NCBI RefSeq assembly: GCF_000494755.1
Contig: NC_022657.1
Location: 1,561,501-1,625,500 of the forward strand
Source: Amorphoplanes friuliensis DSM 7358
GTDB lineage: Bacteria > Actinomycetota > Actinomycetes > Mycobacteriales > Micromonosporaceae
DNA length: 64,000 nt
Direction of reading: 5' to 3'
Part shown: one piece after another, positions 8,351-16,798 of the stretch
Numbering within the stretch: the stretch's first letter is position 1
Layout: each line of letters starts with the position of its first letter
Translations under genes and position numbers: made by a program
The notes under the pieces: generated by a model
What the model was told of the DNA's origin: nothing
Database searches by the model: none
The model's input: the letters and a program-made list of their open reading frames with translations, nothing else

Positions 8351-9319
8351 ATGAGCGCACCGGCCATCGAGACGACAGGTCTCATCAAGACGTTCGGCGA
8401 CAACCGCGCGGTCGACGGGGTCGATCTGACCGTCCCGCCCGGCACCGTCTACGGCTTGCTCGGACCCAACGGCGCCGGCAAGACCACCGTCGTGCGCATG
8501 CTGGCCACCCTGCTGAGACCCGACGGCGGCCAGGCCCGAGTCTTCGGCCACGACGTGGTGCGCGAGGCCGACGCCGTCCGCAGCCGCGTCAGCCTGACCG
8601 GGCAGTACGCGTCGGTCGACGAGGACCTGACCGGCACGGAAAACCTGATCCTGCTCGCCCGGCTCCTCGGATATGCCAAACCCGCGGCCCGTGAACGGGC
8701 CGCCCAGCTGCTCGAGGCCTTCGGGCTGACCGACGCGGCGGCCCGCCAGGTGAAGAAGTATTCCGGCGGCATGCGGCGGCGCATCGACGTCGCCGCGAGC
8801 ATCCTCAACACCCCCGACCTGCTCTTCCTCGACGAGCCGACCACCGGCCTCGACCCGCGCAGCCGCAACCAGGTGTGGGACATCATCCGCGTCGTCGTGG
8901 CCAACGGCACGACCGTGCTGCTCACCACCCAATATCTCGACGAGGCCGACCGGCTCGCCGGCCGGATCGCGGTCATCGACCACGGCAAGGTCATCGCCGA
9001 GGGCACCCCCGGCTCGCTGAAAGCGTCCATCGGCGCCGGCACGGTCCACGTGCGACTGCGTGACGCCGCGCAGCGTTCGCAGGCCGCCGGTCTGCTCGCC
9101 GATGCGCTCGGCACCACCGTCCAGGAGGAGGCCGACCCGGTCGCCCTCACCGCGCGGGCCTCCGGCTCCGGTTCCGAACGCGGCGCCGCCGAGCAGGCCT
9201 CCCGGGCCCTCGGAGCGCTCGCCGACGCCGGGATCATCGTGGACGACTTCTCCCTCGGCCAGCCCAGCCTCGACGAGGTGTTCCTCGCCCTGACCGACCG
9301 CCCGGAGGTCGCCGCATGA
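8351..9319 (+). CDS. ABC transporter ATP-binding protein, DrrA-like
   Basis: 322 residues from the ATG at 8351; GGAGGG (8338-8343) is seven bases upstream, and a closer ATG at 8346 stops after two codons. Walker A '[12 protein letters not shown]', signature '[10 protein letters not shown]', Walker B '[15 protein letters not shown]' and a switch region '[13 protein letters not shown]' are all intact. The C-terminal extension ending '[17 protein letters not shown]' is typical of the daunorubicin-resistance (DrrA) group. It overlaps the permease by four bases (ATGA). The pair should export a hydrophobic compound. Confidence 0.93.
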   Translation: MSAPAIETTGLIKTFGDNRAVDGVDLTVPPGTVYGLLGPNGAGKTTVVRMLATLLRPDGGQARVFGHDVVREADAVRSRVSLTGQYASVDEDLTGTENLILLARLLGYAKPAARERAAQLLEAFGLTDAAARQVKKYSGGMRRRIDVAASILNTPDLLFLDEPTTGLDPRSRNQVWDIIRVVVANGTTVLLTTQYLDEADRLAGRIAVIDHGKVIAEGTPGSLKASIGAGTVHVRLRDAAQRSQAAGLLADALGTTVQEEADPVALTARASGSGSERGAAEQASRALGALADAGIIVDDFSLGQPSLDEVFLALTDRPEVAA

Positions 9320-10152
9320 GTGTCGACACCACAGTCGCCTACACGCCGTCCACCGAGACGCTGAGTGCGGTGCTCACCCGCGGCGAACGCCCGAAACGCC
9401 CCAGCGCCTGGTCCGCCTCGATCACCTTCGGCTGGCGCGCCATCCTGAAGATCAAGCACGTCCCCGAGCAACTCTTCGACGTGACCGCGTTCCCGATCAT
9501 CATGACGCTGATGTTCACGTACCTCTTCGGCGGCGCCCTGGCCGGCTCCACCCGCGACTACCTGCAGTTCCTGCTCCCCGGCATCATGGTCACCAGCGTC
9601 GTCATGATCACCATGTACACCGGCGTCGGCCTCAACACCGACATCGAAAAAGGCGTCTTCGACCGCTTCCGCACCCTGCCGGTCTGGCGCCCCTCCGCCC
9701 TCGTCGGCATGATCTTCGGCGACGTCCTCCGCTACATCCTCGCCGCAACCACCATCATGGTCGTCGGCCTCATCCTCGGCTTCCGCCCCGCAGGCGGCCT
9801 CCCCGGCGTCCTCGCCGGCGTGGCCCTCCTCGTCGTCTTCTCCTTCGCCTTCTCCTGGGTGTGGACGATGTTCGGCCTCTTCCTCCGCTCGGAAAAGTCC
9901 GTCATGGGCGTCAGCATGCTCGTCCTCTTCCCCCTGACCTTCCTCAGCAACGTCTTCGTCGACCCGATCACCATGCCCGGCTGGCTCCAAGCCTTCGTGA
10001 AGGTCAACCCCATCACCCACCTGGTCGCGGCGGTCCGCTCCATGATGTCCGGCACCTGGAACATGTCCGAAGTCATGTGGGTCCTCATCGCGAGCGCCGC
10101 CTTCACCCTGATCTTCGGCTCGCTGACCATGCGCCTCTACAACCGCAAATGA
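9316..10152 (+). CDS. ABC transporter permease, DrrB-like
   Basis: 278 residues with six predicted hydrophobic helices and the ABC-2 type motif region near '[15 protein letters not shown]', which contacts the ATPase. '[19 protein letters not shown]' near the C-terminus is characteristic of DrrB proteins. It is translationally coupled to the ATP-binding gene by an ATGA overlap, and its own TGA overlaps the ATG of a small downstream frame. It forms a dimer in the membrane with two ATPase subunits. Confidence 0.92.
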   Translation: MSVDTTVAYTPSTETLSAVLTRGERPKRPSAWSASITFGWRAILKIKHVPEQLFDVTAFPIIMTLMFTYLFGGALAGSTRDYLQFLLPGIMVTSVVMITMYTGVGLNTDIEKGVFDRFRTLPVWRPSALVGMIFGDVLRYILAATTIMVVGLILGFRPAGGLPGVLAGVALLVVFSFAFSWVWTMFGLFLRSEKSVMGVSMLVLFPLTFLSNVFVDPITMPGWLQAFVKVNPITHLVAAVRSMMSGTWNMSEVMWVLIASAAFTLIFGSLTMRLYNRK

Positions 10153-10355
10153 CCGCGCTGGAGCGGGCCGCTTGGCAGCAGGACCTCCGCTTGCGCGCGG
10201 AAGAATCGCTCCGCCGCCGCACTGCGCGTGCTGCTACTCGCAAGGCCGCGGCGGCGCGGCGTTCCTATGGGTTGGCGGACCGGCAGGCGGCGCGGTTGGC
10301 GCGGCTTCGGCCTGACGACTCACCCTTCGAACCCGACCTGGACTGCACCGAATAG
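10149..10355 (+). CDS. small Arg/Ala-rich protein coupled to the DrrB gene
   Basis: A 68-residue frame begins with an ATG that overlaps the DrrB stop (ATGA). It starts '[20 protein letters not shown]' and is helical and strongly basic in the middle, ending with an acidic tail. No domain is recognised. The exact overlap and continuous coding character up to the repeat array argue for a real gene; an accessory or regulatory role with the exporter is inference. It ends about 75 bases before the palindrome array. Confidence 0.5.
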   Translation: MTALERAAWQQDLRLRAEESLRRRTARAATRKAAAARRSYGLADRQAARLARLRPDDSPFEPDLDCTE

Positions 10356-10428
10356 TTCTTGAACTGCGGCCCGGGCCATCCGCAGTAGGCGGGTGGCCCT
10401 GCGCCGGCCGGTTTCGACCGCCGCCCTC

Positions 10429-11064
10429 GGCCCAACTTCCTTGAAGTCGGGCTTTCGGTTGCTGCAAGGTCCCGACTTTCTCGGGTTTCGGGGCTTCAGT
10501 GCGTGGGATGGCCCGACTTCGTTGGAGTTGGGGCTTCAGTGCGTGGGGATGCCCCGACTTCCTTGGGGTTGGGGCTTCAGGGCGTTGGGATGGCCCGACT
10601 TCCTTGGAGTTGCGGGTTCAGTGCGTCGGGAGGGGCCGACTTCGTTGAAGTTGGGGCTTCAGTGCGTCGGGATGCCCCAACTTCTTTGAGGTTGGGGCCT
10701 AGCGCGTCGGGATGGGCCCAACTTCCTTGGAGTTGGGCCTTCAGGGCGTCGCGAGGGGCCAAGCTCCGTGGAGTTGGGCGTTCGCGACGCTGGGAGAAGC
10801 CGACTTGCCTGGGTTGGGGCTTTGGGGTGTCGGGAGGGGCCGACTTCCTTGGGGTTGGGGCTTCAGGGCGTTGGGAGGGGCCGAGTTCCTTGAAGTTGGG
10901 GCTTCAGGGCGTTGGGAGGGGCCGAGTTCCTTGAAGTTGGGGCTTCAGGGCGTTGGGAGGGGCCGAGTTCCTTGAAGTTGGGGCTTCAGGGCGTTGGGAG
11001 GGGCCGAGTTCCTTGGAGTTGGGCTGTCGGGGCGCCGGGGTAGGCCCGACTTCATCGAAGTTGC
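10429..11064. repeat. palindrome array 1: about 16 hairpin units with 41-bp period
   Basis: The gap downstream of the DrrAB operon holds a row of imperfect units, each with an inverted repeat of the form CCCGACTTC - CTT/GTT - GAAGTTGGG followed by an 18-base G-rich linker. Three units starting at 10881, 10922 and 10963 are identical and exactly 41 bases apart; outer units are more diverged. Because 41 is not a multiple of three, the open frames here (no stops by chance) are not coding. Units resemble those of array 2 near the right end. The whole 10356-11342 interval contains no other credible gene. Confidence 0.9.
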
Positions 11065-11118
11065 GGTGAGACCGCAGGTGCGCAGTTGGCGTCGCGCGTG
11101 GAATCGATGGAGGGTTGG

Positions 11119-11135
11119 CGGCTGATCATGAGCCG
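11119..11135. other. array boundary element CGGCT-N7-AGCCG, shared with array 2
   Basis: Just downstream of array 1, CGGCTGATCATGAGCCG forms a 5-bp stem. A close copy (GGCTGGTCATGAGCC, 61579-61593) lies at the same side of array 2, and the 60-90 bases before both copies share scattered identities such as CGCAGGTGCG. Confidence 0.45.
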
Positions 11136-11258
11136 GCACAAGGCTGGTCGTCGCTCGCCGCGATCTTGGCAGCGTCCAGCTCGGTCTGCCTGAGGCTTTG
11201 GCCGCTGGTCCAGCTTGGTCCGGTGCGGCTGGGACCGGACCGGGGTGAGGCCGGGACC

Positions 11259-11318
11259 AGGGCTCGCCAGGGCTGGGCTGGCCAGGGCTGGGCTGGGCTG
11301 GCCGGGGCTGGGCTGGCC
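11259..11318. repeat. low-complexity GGGCTGGGCTGGCC repeat
   Basis: A run of overlapping GGCTGGGCTGGCC-like words lies between array 1 and the 3' end of the MarR gene. It is strongly purine-skewed on the plus strand. Nothing else is visible in this stretch. Confidence 0.6.
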
Positions 11319-11342
11319 ACCGTGGTTTGGCTTGGTGGTGGG

Positions 11343-11789
11343 TCAGGGGGCTTGCTCGGCGGACATCGTGGACATGAAGTCGGCGATCAGGGCGAGCTGG
11401 TCGTCGCTGTACCGCTGCAGCAGCCCCGTCATGTGTTCCGCCTGGCCTGCGTAGTGCGGGTCCACCCGGGCCGCGATCTGGGCGGGGTCCAGGGAGACGA
11501 TGACTTTGCGGCGGTCGTGGGGGTCGCGGTCGCGGCGGACGTAGCCGGCGGATTCGAGGCGGTCGAGGACGCCGGTGACGGTTCCGGTCTTCAGGCCGGT
11601 CAGGTCGGACAGGCGGCCGGGGGTCAGGGGGCCGTGCACGTCCAGCAGGGTCATGAACTGGGCGTCACTCGGCCCGAGTTTCAGCTGCTCGGCGACTTTG
11701 TGGCTGAAGAGGACCGCCGCCGCGATCATGCGGCGGGTTGCTTCGACGATCTCCGCTTCCCGCTGCGTGCGGAAATCACTCGTGGACAC
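11343..11789 (-). CDS. MarR family transcriptional regulator
   Basis: 148 residues from the GTG at 11789 ('MSTSDFRTQREAE'); an ATG further upstream would run through the operator and into the divergent gene, so it is rejected. The winged HTH shows 'LTPGRLSDLTGLKTGTVTG' and the wing 'VRRDRDPHDRRKVIVSL', the most conserved MarR sequence. The start has little ribosome site and lies close to the likely transcription start, so the mRNA may be nearly leaderless. A strong palindrome covers the divergent promoters, so it probably represses itself and the FAD monooxygenase next door until a small molecule binds. Confidence 0.92.
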   Translation of the reverse strand: MSTSDFRTQREAEIVEATRRMIAAAVLFSHKVAEQLKLGPSDAQFMTLLDVHGPLTPGRLSDLTGLKTGTVTGVLDRLESAGYVRRDRDPHDRRKVIVSLDPAQIAARVDPHYAGQAEHMTGLLQRYSDDQLALIADFMSTMSAEQAP

Positions 11790-11792
11790 AAG

Positions 11793-11829
11793 TATCTCGC
11801 ATTCACTAGTATCTCGTCTAGGCGAGATA
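11793..11829. promoter_or_regulatory. MarR operator: perfect 7-bp inverted repeat plus third half-site
   Basis: TATCTCGtctaggCGAGATA (11810-11829) is a perfect inverted repeat with a 6-base spacer, the size of MarR operators. A third copy of TATCTCG lies at 11793-11799, 17 bases (start to start) upstream. It overlaps the -10 region of the plus-strand promoter and sits 20-40 bases before the MarR start codon. Confidence 0.82.
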
Positions 11830-11831
11830 AT
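11802..11831 (+). promoter_or_regulatory. promoter for the FAD monooxygenase, covered by the MarR operator
   Basis: TTCACT (11802-11807) and GATAAT (11826-11831) are separated by 18 bases; the -10 matches the consensus at five of six positions. The operator palindrome lies between and over these elements, so bound repressor would block RNA polymerase. Confidence 0.55.
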
Positions 11832-11866
11832 CGGTGCTACGAGAGATTTTCCCACGGGGGTGCGGG

Positions 11867-13075
11867 ATGGCACGTGTGCGGACGGCTGTGGTCATCGGTG
11901 GCGGAATTGCCGGGCCGGTGGTGGCGGTGGCTCTCCGGAGGGCCGGGATAGCGGCGACCGTTTACGAGGCGTACGCCAAGAACGCCGACGGCATCGGTGG
12001 TGAGCTCATGCTCGCGCCCAACGGCATGGCCGCGCTGGCCGCCATCGGTATCGCCGAGGAGGTCGGTGCCGCCGGGGTGCCTACGCCGCGGATGGTGATG
12101 GAGACCGGGGCCGGTAAGCGGCTCGGGCAGTTCGAGGACCTGCCGGGCTTACCGACCAGCCGGACCTTCAAGCGGGCGCGGCTCTATCGCGCCCTGGTCG
12201 ACGCGGCGGTCGACGCTGGGGTGCCGATCGAGTACGGCCGGCGGCTGGTCGGGTTCGAGGACGGCGTCGACTCGGTGGTGGCGGTGTTCGAGGACGGGAC
12301 CCGGGTCGAGGCCGATGTGCTGATCGGTGCTGACGGCATCTGGTCGACCGTGCGGGGGCTGCTTGATCCCGGTGCGCCGCAGCCGCGGTTTTCCGGCCTG
12401 GTCGGGTTGGGCGGCTGGGCGCGGGACGCCGGGTTGCCGTCGACGGCGGGTGCGATGCATCTGGCGTACGGGAGGAAGGCGTTTTTTGGCTATCGGGTGG
12501 GGGATGACGCTGAGGCGGGGTGGTTCGCCAACGTGCACTCCGCGGAGATGCTGACCGCGGCCCAGGCGCGCGCGATTCCCGAGAGTGAGTGGTTGGCGCG
12601 GCTGCGGGAGTTGTTCGCCGATGATGAGTTGCCGGCGTTGCGGCTGCTCGATCAGGTCGATCCCGGCGAGTTGGTCAATGTGGGCGGCCTGCAGGACATG
12701 CCTCCGGTGCGGACCTGGTCCCGCGGACGGGTGGTGCTCGTCGGTGATGCCGCGCATGCCACGACGCCGAGTTCGGGGCAGGGTGCGTCGCTTTCGATCG
12801 AGAGTGCTGTCGAGCTGGCGCGGTGTCTGCGCGATCTGCCCGTTGCGGAGGCTTTCCGTGCTTACGAGGGGTTGCGCCGGGCGCGGGTGGAGAAGGTCAT
12901 CGCCAGGACGGCGCGGATCAACAACGACAAGGCGCCCGGTCCGGTCGGGCGGGTGGTGCGGGATCTGGTCTTCCCGCTGGTGATGCGGACGTTCTACCAG
13001 CCGGAACGGATGATGGGCTGGCTGCACCGGTACACGATCGATTGGGACGCGGTGGTGCCGGCGCCGCAGTCGTGA
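11867..13075 (+). CDS. FAD-dependent monooxygenase (PHBH/aromatic hydroxylase family)
   Basis: 402 residues from the ATG at 11867, after a GGGGG ribosome site. The dinucleotide-binding motif 'VVIGGGIAGPVVAVALRRAG' begins at residue 7, the DG motif reads 'VLIGADGIWSTVR', and the FAD-ribose motif 'VVLVGDAAHATTPSSGQG' is complete. These define group A flavoprotein hydroxylases, which insert one oxygen from O2 using NAD(P)H. It is divergent from a MarR gene, a common arrangement for detoxifying or catabolic oxygenases induced by their substrate. Substrate unknown. Confidence 0.9.
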   Translation: MARVRTAVVIGGGIAGPVVAVALRRAGIAATVYEAYAKNADGIGGELMLAPNGMAALAAIGIAEEVGAAGVPTPRMVMETGAGKRLGQFEDLPGLPTSRTFKRARLYRALVDAAVDAGVPIEYGRRLVGFEDGVDSVVAVFEDGTRVEADVLIGADGIWSTVRGLLDPGAPQPRFSGLVGLGGWARDAGLPSTAGAMHLAYGRKAFFGYRVGDDAEAGWFANVHSAEMLTAAQARAIPESEWLARLRELFADDELPALRLLDQVDPGELVNVGGLQDMPPVRTWSRGRVVLVGDAAHATTPSSGQGASLSIESAVELARCLRDLPVAEAFRAYEGLRRARVEKVIARTARINNDKAPGPVGRVVRDLVFPLVMRTFYQPERMMGWLHRYTIDWDAVVPAPQS

Positions 13076-13143
13076 GCCGCGTGGCTTTCCGTTGTGGCGG
13101 TGTTCTGCCACTGTGGATGGGGGATCACTGACGGGGGCGTGGG

Positions 13144-14175
13144 GTGGCTGCTGACGGGCCGGGGCACGGTAAGCGCAACGGCAGGAATCAGTGGGTGGTG
13201 CCGGGCCTGCTGCTGAGCGTCTCGATCGTCTCCTACCTGCTGCTCTACACGCTGCGGGAGACCATCAAGCTGCAGACCTCCCTGCCCGTGCTGGACCGCA
13301 TCTGGTCGGATGTCACCACCACCGTGCTGCTGGCCGGGATTGTGCTGGCGACGTGGGAGCGGTCGTCGCGTAAGGACATGGAGCGGTTCGTGCGGCGGCT
13401 GTCGCAGGAGCAGCGGGAGATTTCCGAGAAGATGCTGGAGAGCGTCCTGGAGCGCGGTAGCGTCCGGGCCATGCTCGCCGAGAAGATCACCGAGCCGGTG
13501 TTCCTGTCGATCCAGCGGCAGATCATCGACGTGCCGGTGGTCAACCGGGACTACCGGCTGAGTTTGAAGATTCATCGGCTGGCCGCGGATCCCGACTTCG
13601 TGAGCATCAAGATCTTCGAGCGGTACCGGTTGTGCAACACGTCGCCGGAGTCGCGGGTGCTCGACCTGCACTGCATGTCGGACTTCAACTACGAGGACAG
13701 GTTCCCGGGGCACGGCCGCCTGACCGAGGTGCGCCTGCAGCCGAACCGTCTCCGGGACCGGCTGCGGCTCGACGGTGTGGGCTCGATCGATGACAAGACG
13801 CTCGACGAGACGTTGCTGGCCGAGTACGCCGAGCGGCTGGGCAGCGCCCTGGAATATCACATTCCGACACCGCGGGTGGATCCCGGTGACGAGATCATGA
13901 TCATGGTGCGGCGGACGAAGATTCAGCGGGCCAACGACGTGAATTTCTGGCGGGTGCTGCAGGCGACCGAGAACGTCGAGCTGGACATCGAGCATGACGA
14001 GGAGCTCGAGGTCAAGGCGTTCCAGTCGGCGCCGTGGCGTGCGTTCAGCAAGCAGGACCACAGCGACCGGACGCAGGCGATCTGGACCATGAACCACGCG
14101 ATCCTCCCGCACCAGGGTTTTGACATCTCCTGGCGGGTCAAGAGCGCCACGCCGGACGAGGCGGACGCGGCCTGA
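13144..14175 (+). CDS. two-TM membrane protein of unknown function
   Basis: 343 residues from a GTG at 13144, seven bases after GGGGG. After a basic N-terminus come two hydrophobic helices (about residues 18-36 and 58-74), a helical, charged stretch ('SQEQREISEKMLESVLERG') and a soluble C-terminal domain of about 230 residues with no recognised motif. Topology suggests both ends inside the cell. It lies between the monooxygenase and the dioxygenase on the same strand, with 68 and 53 base gaps, so co-transcription is possible but not shown. Confidence 0.75.
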   Translation: MAADGPGHGKRNGRNQWVVPGLLLSVSIVSYLLLYTLRETIKLQTSLPVLDRIWSDVTTTVLLAGIVLATWERSSRKDMERFVRRLSQEQREISEKMLESVLERGSVRAMLAEKITEPVFLSIQRQIIDVPVVNRDYRLSLKIHRLAADPDFVSIKIFERYRLCNTSPESRVLDLHCMSDFNYEDRFPGHGRLTEVRLQPNRLRDRLRLDGVGSIDDKTLDETLLAEYAERLGSALEYHIPTPRVDPGDEIMIMVRRTKIQRANDVNFWRVLQATENVELDIEHDEELEVKAFQSAPWRAFSKQDHSDRTQAIWTMNHAILPHQGFDISWRVKSATPDEADAA

Positions 14176-14228
14176 CCTCGGCGGTCGCCGTACCATAGAA
14201 GATTCGCTGTGGAGGAGTAGGACATAAA

Positions 14229-14924
14229 GTGATCTCCGTACCGCTGCCCCTGACCGCCGAGCTCGATCAGCGCGGATACTGCCTCCTGCGCGGCGGTGAC
14301 TTCATCCTCGACGCGGCTGACCGGGCGCAGTTCGCCCAGCTCACCGCGGCTTGGAACGATCTTCCGATCGACCCGTACCTGGCCGAGCCGAACCGGTACC
14401 GGTTCCGGCGGCACGCCCGCTACAAGTTCACCGGTGGGGAGCTGGTCCGGCAGCCGGACGGGCCTTATTTCCAGTCGAAGAAGGACAACAAGCTCTTCGG
14501 TGGTGCCGAACGTGTTTTTGCGCCGGTCGGACGCGAGGCCGGTGACAACCCGTTCCTGCTGGGGCTGCTGAGCTACAACATCGCCCAGCTTCCCGGCAGC
14601 GCCGATGGGTGGGACGTCAACATCCACCTGGTACGCATCGTCGGCTCGCAGGATGTCGTGGGTGAGCCCGTACCGGAGGGTGTGCACCGGGACGGATTCG
14701 CCTACGTCTCCATGCACCTGATGAAGCGGGAGAACGTCGTCGGTGGCGAGACCGAGGTGCAGACCGAGGACGGCACGCACCTGATGAAGGGTGTGCTGCA
14801 GACGCCGCTCGACTCGCTCTATCTGGACGACCGGGCGCTGCTGCACTACACCTCGCCGATCTCGCCGGCGAGTGCCGAACCGGCTCACCGCGACATGCTG
14901 CTGGTGAGCTACAACCAGGCCTGA
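14229..14924 (+). CDS. 2-oxoglutarate/Fe(II)-dependent dioxygenase (2OG-Fe_Oxy_2 family)
   Basis: 231 residues. His153 and Asp155 ('GVHRDGFAY') with His206 ('RALLHYTSPI') form the 2-His-1-carboxylate iron site, and Arg221 ('AHRDMLLV') can bind the 2-oxoglutarate carboxylate. The layout matches the family that contains bacterial L-isoleucine dioxygenase, which hydroxylates free amino acids, so an amino-acid hydroxylase is a fair inference. GGAGGAG precedes the GTG start. The last 16 bases overlap the convergent histidine kinase gene. Confidence 0.85.
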   Translation: MISVPLPLTAELDQRGYCLLRGGDFILDAADRAQFAQLTAAWNDLPIDPYLAEPNRYRFRRHARYKFTGGELVRQPDGPYFQSKKDNKLFGGAERVFAPVGREAGDNPFLLGLLSYNIAQLPGSADGWDVNIHLVRIVGSQDVVGEPVPEGVHRDGFAYVSMHLMKRENVVGGETEVQTEDGTHLMKGVLQTPLDSLYLDDRALLHYTSPISPASAEPAHRDMLLVSYNQA

Positions 14925-16021
14925 GCGGCGGGGAGGGTGACCGTCACGACGAGGCCGCCCTCCTCCCGCGGCACGGCGTGCACCTCACCGCCGTGCGCCC
15001 GTGCGACCGCCCGCACGATCGACAGACCGAGTCCGACTCCCGGCCCGGCGATCCGGTCCGTGCCGAGCCGGCGGAACGGTTCGAAGAGCGCCTCGATCTC
15101 GTAGCGCGGCACGAGCTGGCCGGTGTTGCTGACCTCCAGCGTCGCGAGACCCTCCTTCTCGTACGTGACCACGCGCACCCACCCGCCCTCGGGCACGTTG
15201 TGGCGGACCGCGTTGTCGACGAGGTTCTGCACGAGGCGTTCGAGCAGGACGGGATCACCGACCGTGGCGGCCTCACCCAGCTCGGTACGGACGTCGTCCG
15301 AGCTCACGTGCGACGCGATGTCGGCCAGGTCCACGTAGGAGTGCTCGGTGAGCTCCCGTTCCGAGCGGGCCAGCATCAGCAGCCCGTCGATGAGCCGCCC
15401 GTGCCGGTCGTTGATGGCGAGCAGGGTCGTGCCGAGCTGGCGCACCTCGGGTGAGGCTGACTCCTGCTGCAGCGCGACCTCCAACAGCGTCCGGTTGAGG
15501 GTCAGCGGGGTGCGCAGCTCGTGAGAGGCGTTCGCGATGAATCGCCGCTGCCCGTCGAACGAGCGGTCCAGCCGGGTCAGCATGAGGTCGAACGTGTCCG
15601 CCAGTTGCTTGATCTCGTCGTCCGGGCCGGTCAGGGCGATCCGCTCGTGCAGGCCGCGGTCGGCGGCCGGCGACTCGGCGATCCGTCGCGCGGTGGCGGT
15701 GATCTGGTGCAACGGCTGCAGCATCCGTCCGGCCACGAGCCAGCCCAGCGCGATCGCGATCGCACCGACCACGAGCAGCGCGATCCCGCCCTGGGTGAGC
15801 AGCGCGCCCAGGGCGTCGTCGCGGGTGTCCTCGGCGATCCGCTTGAAGATCATTTCAGGCTCGGGCCGGGCCGGTCCGGGCGCGGACACCGAGCTCATGA
15901 CGGTTTTTGTCGGCACCCGCTGCGAGACGAGCACGTAGGTGACACCGAGCATCACCACACCGAAGGCGAGGAACAGGCCGCCGTAGACCAGCGTCAGACG
16001 GCCGCGCACGGTCAGTTTCAT
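14909..16021 (-). CDS. two-component sensor histidine kinase (HAMP type)
   Basis: 370 residues starting at the ATG that overlaps the response-regulator stop (ATGA at 16021-16018). TM1 lies at about 10-32 and TM2 at 78-98, enclosing a small extracytoplasmic loop of about 45 residues. A HAMP linker follows (99-152), then HisKA with phospho-acceptor His167 ('ANASHELRTPL') and a HATPase domain with N-box 'LVQNLVDNAVRHN' and G-box 'GPGVGLGLSIVRAVA'. It should phosphorylate the OmpR-type regulator encoded just upstream. The divergent lipoprotein-efflux operon is the likely target. Confidence 0.94.
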   Translation of the reverse strand: MKLTVRGRLTLVYGGLFLAFGVVMLGVTYVLVSQRVPTKTVMSSVSAPGPARPEPEMIFKRIAEDTRDDALGALLTQGGIALLVVGAIAIALGWLVAGRMLQPLHQITATARRIAESPAADRGLHERIALTGPDDEIKQLADTFDLMLTRLDRSFDGQRRFIANASHELRTPLTLNRTLLEVALQQESASPEVRQLGTTLLAINDRHGRLIDGLLMLARSERELTEHSYVDLADIASHVSSDDVRTELGEAATVGDPVLLERLVQNLVDNAVRHNVPEGGWVRVVTYEKEGLATLEVSNTGQLVPRYEIEALFEPFRRLGTDRIAGPGVGLGLSIVRAVARAHGGEVHAVPREEGGLVVTVTLPAAQAWL

Positions 16022-16674
16022 CCGATCCGATACCCCACTCCGGGCTCGGTGAGCAGCACCGGCGGGTTGCCGAGCTTGCGGCGCAACTTCAAAATCGTCA
16101 TCCGTACGGCGTGAGTGAACGGATCGGCGTTCTCGTCCCACGCCTTCTCGAGCAGCTGTTCGGCGGACACCGCGGTGCCGTCGGCGCGCAGCAACTCGGC
16201 CAGCACCGCGAACTCCTTACGGGACAGCGGCACGTACCGGCCGTCGCGGAAGACCTCACGCCGGTGCGGGTCGAGGCTGATGCCCGCGCGGCGCAGCACC
16301 GGCGGCACGGCCGGGCGGGACCGGCGGCCGAGCGCGGCGACACGGGCGGAGAGCTCCCGGAACGCGAACGGTTTGGGCAGGTAGTCGTCCGCGCCGAGCG
16401 CCAGGCCCTCGACCCGGTCGTCGATCTCGGCGGCCGCGGTCAGCATCAGGATCCGCATCGTGGCGTCGCGCCCGGCGAGCCGGCGGCACACCTCGTCGCC
16501 GTGCACGACGGGCAGATCGCGGTCGAGGATCAGCACGTCGTAGTCGTTGACACCGGCGCGTTCCAGCGCGGCGCCACCGTCGTAGACCACGTCCACCGCG
16601 TGCGCGTCGTGCCGCAGGCCCTGCGCCACGGCGTCGGCCAGCAGCGGCTCGTCCTCGGCCACCAGGATGCGCAT
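16018..16674 (-). CDS. OmpR/PhoB family response regulator
   Basis: 218 residues from the ATG at 16674 (an alternative GTG six codons earlier adds only 'MGHHGP'). The receiver has acidic residues Glu7-Asp8-Glu9, phospho-acceptor Asp51 ('LILDRDLP'), Thr79 and Lys101 ('YLPKPFAFRELSARV'). The C-terminal winged helix carries 'LSRKEFAVLAELLRADG' and 'RMTILKLRRKLG'. It overlaps the kinase gene by four bases. It is transcribed away from the lipoprotein/HlyD/ABC operon, about 125 bases off, and probably controls it. Confidence 0.94.
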   Translation of the reverse strand: MRILVAEDEPLLADAVAQGLRHDAHAVDVVYDGGAALERAGVNDYDVLILDRDLPVVHGDEVCRRLAGRDATMRILMLTAAAEIDDRVEGLALGADDYLPKPFAFRELSARVAALGRRSRPAVPPVLRRAGISLDPHRREVFRDGRYVPLSRKEFAVLAELLRADGTAVSAEQLLEKAWDENADPFTHAVRMTILKLRRKLGNPPVLLTEPGVGYRIG

Positions 16675-16798
16675 GGGTCCATGGTGACCCACGGTCGTGT
16701 CACGTGGGCGTCACCGTTTGCCGTGACGGCCGGGAAACCCGCCGCGGACTTCACTGCTTCCCGTGGCGGCCGCCCGGCCGCCGGTGAGGAAGAAGACG

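Noticed and set aside
10393..10975. Several overlapping frames in array 1
   Set aside because: The same repeat is read in three frames with similar length, and the 41-base period rotates the frame, so none is supported.
10429..11064. CRISPR array
   Set aside because: The linkers between palindromes are themselves conserved rather than unique spacers, and no cas gene is present.
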